Source: Gaiellasilicea sp963850995 (GTDB lineage Bacteria > Actinomycetota > Thermoleophilia > Gaiellales > Gaiellaceae). From it: a stretch of 64,000 nt of DNA. Within the stretch, counting starts at the first letter, position 1. Each line of letters starts with the position of its first letter. This document shows positions 61,159 through 64,000 of this stretch, in pieces. The position numbers were made by a program, and so were the translations under genes. The notes under the pieces are model-generated. The model was not told the origin of the DNA and did not search any database. It worked only from the letters and a program-made list of their open reading frames with translations. Location of the stretch: assembly GCA_963850995.1 (NCBI GenBank), contig CAWKNQ010000014.1, positions 251,100-315,099 of the forward strand. Reading direction: 5' to 3'.

Positions 61159-62106
61159 TCAACCGAGGCCCTGCACGAAGCCCTGCCGCCAGCTCGCGTA
61201 CCGCGGCTTCCAGCCGAGCTCGCGCTTCGCCTTCTCGTTCGATGCACCACGCACCTCGGTCATCATGACGGCGGCCGCCTCCCCGGCCAGGAGCCGACCC
61301 AGCCAACGCGGCACGCGCCGCGGCGGCTTGGCGCCCAGCGCGTGTGCCAGCTCGGGCATCCAGTCGCGCACCGGCGCGGGATCGTCGTCCACCACGTTGT
61401 AGATGCCGCGCTTGCCGCGCTCGACTGCGACCGCGGTCGCCGCTGCCGCGTCGTCGACGTGAATGAAGGACCAGATGCCGCCGCCGTCCCCGACGACGGG
61501 GAACTGGCGCTTGCGGACGGCCGCGCTGTGGGAGGCGTCGGGGTCGGCGCTGAGGGTGGTCCCGGGGCCGTAGAACCCTCCGTAGCGGAGCACCACGCCC
61601 TCGAGCCATTCCGCCTGCGTCACCGCCTCCTCGAGGTGGCGGATGGCGTCCAGCATGCCGCGGAGCTCCTCCGGTGGGTCCGGATCGAATGGAGCGTCCT
61701 CCCCCTTCACCGGTCCGCCGGTGCGTGCAGCCGGCCAGCCCGCGAAGCTCTGGGCCACGAACCGTTGCGCGCCGACGGCGCGGCCGGCGGCGAGCAGGTG
61801 GTCGGTTCCTTCCGTGCGCAGGCGGTTCGTGGTCTCGAAGAAGCGGTCGATGTGGCGCATGTCGAACTCGCCCGACAGCGCCGTGAGCTGATGCACGATC
61901 ACCTCGGGCTCGGCGGATGCCACCGCCTGGGCGACCGCGTCGGGGTCGAGTGCGTCGGCGACGACCGGGCGCGCTCCAAGGTTGCGAACCAGGTCCTGCT
62001 TCGACGCGCTCCGGGTCATCCCGACGACCTCGTGGCCCTTCGCCACGAGCTGCGGGACGAGTTGTCTGCCGAGGACGCCTGTGGCGCCGGCTACGAAGAC
62101 CTTCAT
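61159..62106 (-). CDS. NAD-dependent epimerase/dehydratase family protein (atypical extended SDR)
   Basis: 315 residues, ATG after AAAGGAGCACACG. VFVAGATGVLGRQLVPQLVA is the NAD(P) motif, and VVGMTRSASKQDLVRNLGAR follows. Where SDRs have YxxxK the region reads FVAQSFAGWPAARTGGPVKG, so the catalytic Tyr may be absent. GIWSFIHVDDAAAATAVAVE and YNVVDDDPAPVRDWMPELAH complete the fold. It is the first gene after the ECF41-type promoter and ends two bases before the sigma factor. Its role is likely tied to the sigma response. Confidence 0.88.
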   Translation of the reverse strand: MKVFVAGATGVLGRQLVPQLVAKGHEVVGMTRSASKQDLVRNLGARPVVADALDPDAVAQAVASAEPEVIVHQLTALSGEFDMRHIDRFFETTNRLRTEGTDHLLAAGRAVGAQRFVAQSFAGWPAARTGGPVKGEDAPFDPDPPEELRGMLDAIRHLEEAVTQAEWLEGVVLRYGGFYGPGTTLSADPDASHSAAVRKRQFPVVGDGGGIWSFIHVDDAAAATAVAVERGKRGIYNVVDDDPAPVRDWMPELAHALGAKPPRRVPRWLGRLLAGEAAAVMMTEVRGASNEKAKRELGWKPRYASWRQGFVQGLG

Positions 62107-62136
62107 CGTGTGCTCCTTTGTTCGTCTGCCCTTCTA

Positions 62137-62163
62137 GACGAGATAGGGAGCCCGGCTGTGACA
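62137..62163 (-). promoter_or_regulatory. ECF41-type promoter: TGTCACA-N16-CGTC
   Basis: On the minus strand TGTCACA (62163-62157) and CGTC (62140-62137) are separated by exactly 16 bases, the reported ECF41 consensus. It lies 31 bases before the ATG of the epimerase gene, so the sigma factor should transcribe its own operon. Confidence 0.85.
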
Positions 62164-62219
62164 GTGCTCGGTACAGCGGATGATCTGCTCATGTCCGAGG
62201 AGCCGTGCTCGAGCCTGCG

Positions 62220-63089
62220 ATGAGCGAAGACCGAGACGCGCTCGCGTGGGCTGAGGCGCAGGTCGCGGCAGCGCGCGACGATCCGGCGGCGCGTCTCGCG
62301 CTCCTCGCACGGACCTACCACGGGCCGACGGGACGCGCGCCCCGGCATCTGCCGTTCCGGCGGGCGGCGCTGTCGTTCATGCGCTGGCAGGTGCACCGCG
62401 GTCTGCTCAATCCGCTCGACGCGTCGCCCTCGGGCAGCGTCTGGTGGCGGGCGATGAACGAGCGCCTGCTGCGAGACGGCTGCGAAGCGATCGCGCTGGT
62501 CGGGGGCCTCAGTGGAGATCCGTCGTCGCAGGCCGTGCGGCTGTGGCTGGAGTTCATCGCCACCCCGACACCGTCTTGTTGGTACCGGGCTCACAACGCC
62601 AGCATCGTGGCCGGCTATCTGGAGCACGAAGGGCTTGCCGAAGAAGAGAGCGCCCCGGAGCGCTTCTTCATGAACGCTGTGCTGGCGCGCGTGCTCTACG
62701 CGCACGCCCTCGTTGCGGCCCCGCGCCTGGCGCTGGGGCGATTGGCTCCGCTTGCCCGCGTGCTCGGCGATCCCCGGCTCGGGATCGCGGGAGCGTTCCT
62801 CTCGCTCCGCCGTGTGATCCCGAACCACTACCCGCTCGCGCGCGACGTCGAGTGGTATCTCGCCGACGAGCAGCGTTTCGGTCGGTTCCTCGACTACGGA
62901 GTGATCGTGCCGCGGCTGCAACGCCTGTACGAGTGGTCCGCCGACGAGCTCGGCGAACCGCGTGTGCTCGAGCTGGTTCGAGACGGCAACCCGATTTACG
63001 CGTGGCCCTATGAGAAGCGACACGTCTGGCGCGCTCCGCACATGCGGTTTCCAGGTCGTGTGCTGGAACGCGTCACGCGGGCCCGCTGA
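62220..63089 (+). CDS. Protein of unknown function, 289 residues
   Basis: No recognised family. It is rich in Arg, Trp and aromatic residues: FMRWQVHRGLLNPLDASPSG, GGLSGDPSSQAVRLWLEFIA, CWYRAHNASIVAGYLEHEGL. The long helical middle (AHALVAAPRLALGRLAPLAR) and the C-terminal basic WPYEKRHVWRAPHMRFPGRV suggest a soluble helical protein. It is divergent from the ECF41 operon. ATG 62220 is the first reasonable start; the open frame extends to 62205. Confidence 0.65.
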   Translation: MSEDRDALAWAEAQVAAARDDPAARLALLARTYHGPTGRAPRHLPFRRAALSFMRWQVHRGLLNPLDASPSGSVWWRAMNERLLRDGCEAIALVGGLSGDPSSQAVRLWLEFIATPTPSCWYRAHNASIVAGYLEHEGLAEEESAPERFFMNAVLARVLYAHALVAAPRLALGRLAPLARVLGDPRLGIAGAFLSLRRVIPNHYPLARDVEWYLADEQRFGRFLDYGVIVPRLQRLYEWSADELGEPRVLELVRDGNPIYAWPYEKRHVWRAPHMRFPGRVLERVTRAR

Positions 63090-63110
63090 CGCGGCGTCAG
63101 CGGGCCCGCG
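63076..63110 (+). terminator. Strong terminator overlapping the end of the 62220 gene
   Basis: CGCGGGCCCGCTGACG, loop CGG, CGTCAGCGGGCCCGCG: a perfect 16-bp stem that includes the stop codon. Confidence 0.75.
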
Positions 63111-63171
63111 CTCGAGACCCGGGTACGCCTGATCGAGTCCTGACGACGTCGGTTGTACGCTTGACGTCGAG

Positions 63172-63987
63172 ATGAAGGGACTGAGGGCCCGCCGCCGCGA
63201 GCGCCTGCTCGAGCTCGACGAGGTCGAGCGGCGACTGAAGCCGTTCGGGCGCCGGTACCTGGGCGTCCGCGAGATCCCGCTCGACGCGCTCGTCGGCACA
63301 GACGGCCGCGCCAGCGCGTTCACCCGCGACTTCCGTCCGCTTCACGCCTTCAGCCGCGACCGGTTGCGCTCGCTCGAGAGCGCGTTCGCCGACGGCGCCT
63401 TCCCGCCGATCGTTGCGGTCAAGCTCGGTGAGACGTACTTCGTGATCGACGGTCACCATCGCGCCGCCCTCGCGCGGCGCGGAGGCGCAGAGATGATCGA
63501 CGCCGACGTGACCGAGCTCATCGCGCGCGTCCCTCTCCCGGCCGGGGCGGACATGCTCGAGGTCGTCCTCCGGGAGCTCGAGCGGATCTTCCTCGAGGAC
63601 AGCGGGCTTGCCGAGGCGCGGCCCGGCGTGCGCGTCCCGGTCAGCCGGCCCGCGCACTACCTCGAGCTGCTGGAGAACGTCCAGGTGCACGGCTACCACA
63701 TGATGAGGGGACGCGGACGCGCGCTCGAGAACGCGGAGATCGCGGCGGACTGGTGCGACGCGATCTACACGCCGACGCTCGCGGCGATCGACCGCCTGCG
63801 CCTGGGCCGCCTCTACCAGGACGCGCCGCCCGGGGACCTGTTCCTCGTGCTCCACCGGCACCGGCGGGATGCGTTCCCCTCGACCGGCTGCCCGCACCTC
63901 GCGCAGACCGTCGTCTCGGTGATCGGCGACGGCGGGCGGCGCCGTCGGCTGCGGTTGCCGGGCCGCGGGCGCCATGCGCCGGCCTAG
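63172..63987 (+). CDS. ParB/Srx-like nuclease-fold protein, 271 residues
   Basis: An N-terminal basic helix (MKGLRARRRERLLELDEVER) precedes a ParB N-terminal-like domain: REIPLDALVGTDGRASAFTR, LESAFADGAFPPIVAVKLGE and YFVIDGHHRAALARRGG with the G-H-H-R box near residue 100. There is no ParB helix-turn-helix. The C-terminal part (YLELLENVQVHGYHMMRGRG, AADWCDAIYTPTLAAIDRLR) is a separate domain of unknown role. Similar free-standing proteins act as nucleotide hydrolases or regulators. It ends 13 bases from the window edge. Confidence 0.75.
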   Translation: MKGLRARRRERLLELDEVERRLKPFGRRYLGVREIPLDALVGTDGRASAFTRDFRPLHAFSRDRLRSLESAFADGAFPPIVAVKLGETYFVIDGHHRAALARRGGAEMIDADVTELIARVPLPAGADMLEVVLRELERIFLEDSGLAEARPGVRVPVSRPAHYLELLENVQVHGYHMMRGRGRALENAEIAADWCDAIYTPTLAAIDRLRLGRLYQDAPPGDLFLVLHRHRRDAFPSTGCPHLAQTVVSVIGDGGRRRRLRLPGRGRHAPA

Positions 63988-64000
63988 CCCTCGAGAGCGT

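Overview
The window is high-GC DNA with dense, mostly overlapping operons, frequent GTG starts, WhiG/SigF-like and ECF sigma factors, P450 clusters and secreted repeat proteins. This suits a soil or freshwater Actinomycetota, most likely of the Thermoleophilia (Gaiellales/Solirubrobacterales) type. That placement is inferred from gene style, because no rRNA or other decisive marker is present.

Region 1 (1-21.3 kb): minus-strand genes for an acyl-CoA carboxylase (biotin carboxylase at 1-304, carboxyltransferase at 19.7-21.3 kb) and a LiuC-like hydratase suggest leucine-type acyl-CoA breakdown. Between them lie a SpoIID-domain protein, a clan-A glycoside hydrolase, a DapA-like/FAD oxidoreductase pair, a short SigF-like sigma factor and a 12-kb island of secreted repeat proteins. 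The island holds a 16-unit Cys-linked repeat protein, its small relative, and two proteins built of NGWY/CTDxAGN Ig-like repeats.

Region 2 (21.5-46.7 kb): a catabolic supercluster. It contains a divergent 2-hydroxyacyl-CoA dehydratase-like pair without the usual cluster cysteines, a class III CoA transferase, two complete ABC importers, four tandem P450s, two exported hydrolases, an acyl-CoA ligase, a MarR regulator, an SDR, a MaoC-like hydratase and an amidohydrolase. Nine copies of one palindrome (TATCAGG-N3-CCTGATA) sit at eight promoter positions, including both sides of the MarR gene. I read this as an undescribed regulon in which esters or polymers are cleaved outside the cell, products are imported, made into CoA thioesters, oxidised by P450s and degraded. 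The substrate is unknown.

Region 3 (46.7-57 kb): tRNA-Trp, a WhiG/FliA-type sigma factor, an EF-G-like GTPase without the catalytic His, a PadR regulator with its own operator, a LysE exporter, aldehyde dehydrogenase, cupins, an RNase Z-like protein, RNase H and tRNA-Gly.

Region 4 (57-64 kb): small secreted proteins, then an ECF41-type operon (epimerase, sigma factor with SnoaL-like tail, hydrolase-SRPBCC fusion). Its promoter matches the known ECF41 motif TGTCACA-N16-CGTC exactly. A protein of unknown function and a ParB-like protein finish the window.

Single-base frameshifts recur, especially in duplicated sequence (Ig-like repeats, tandem P450s, the last Cys-linked repeat). This points to indel errors that polishing could not resolve, though real decay cannot be excluded.
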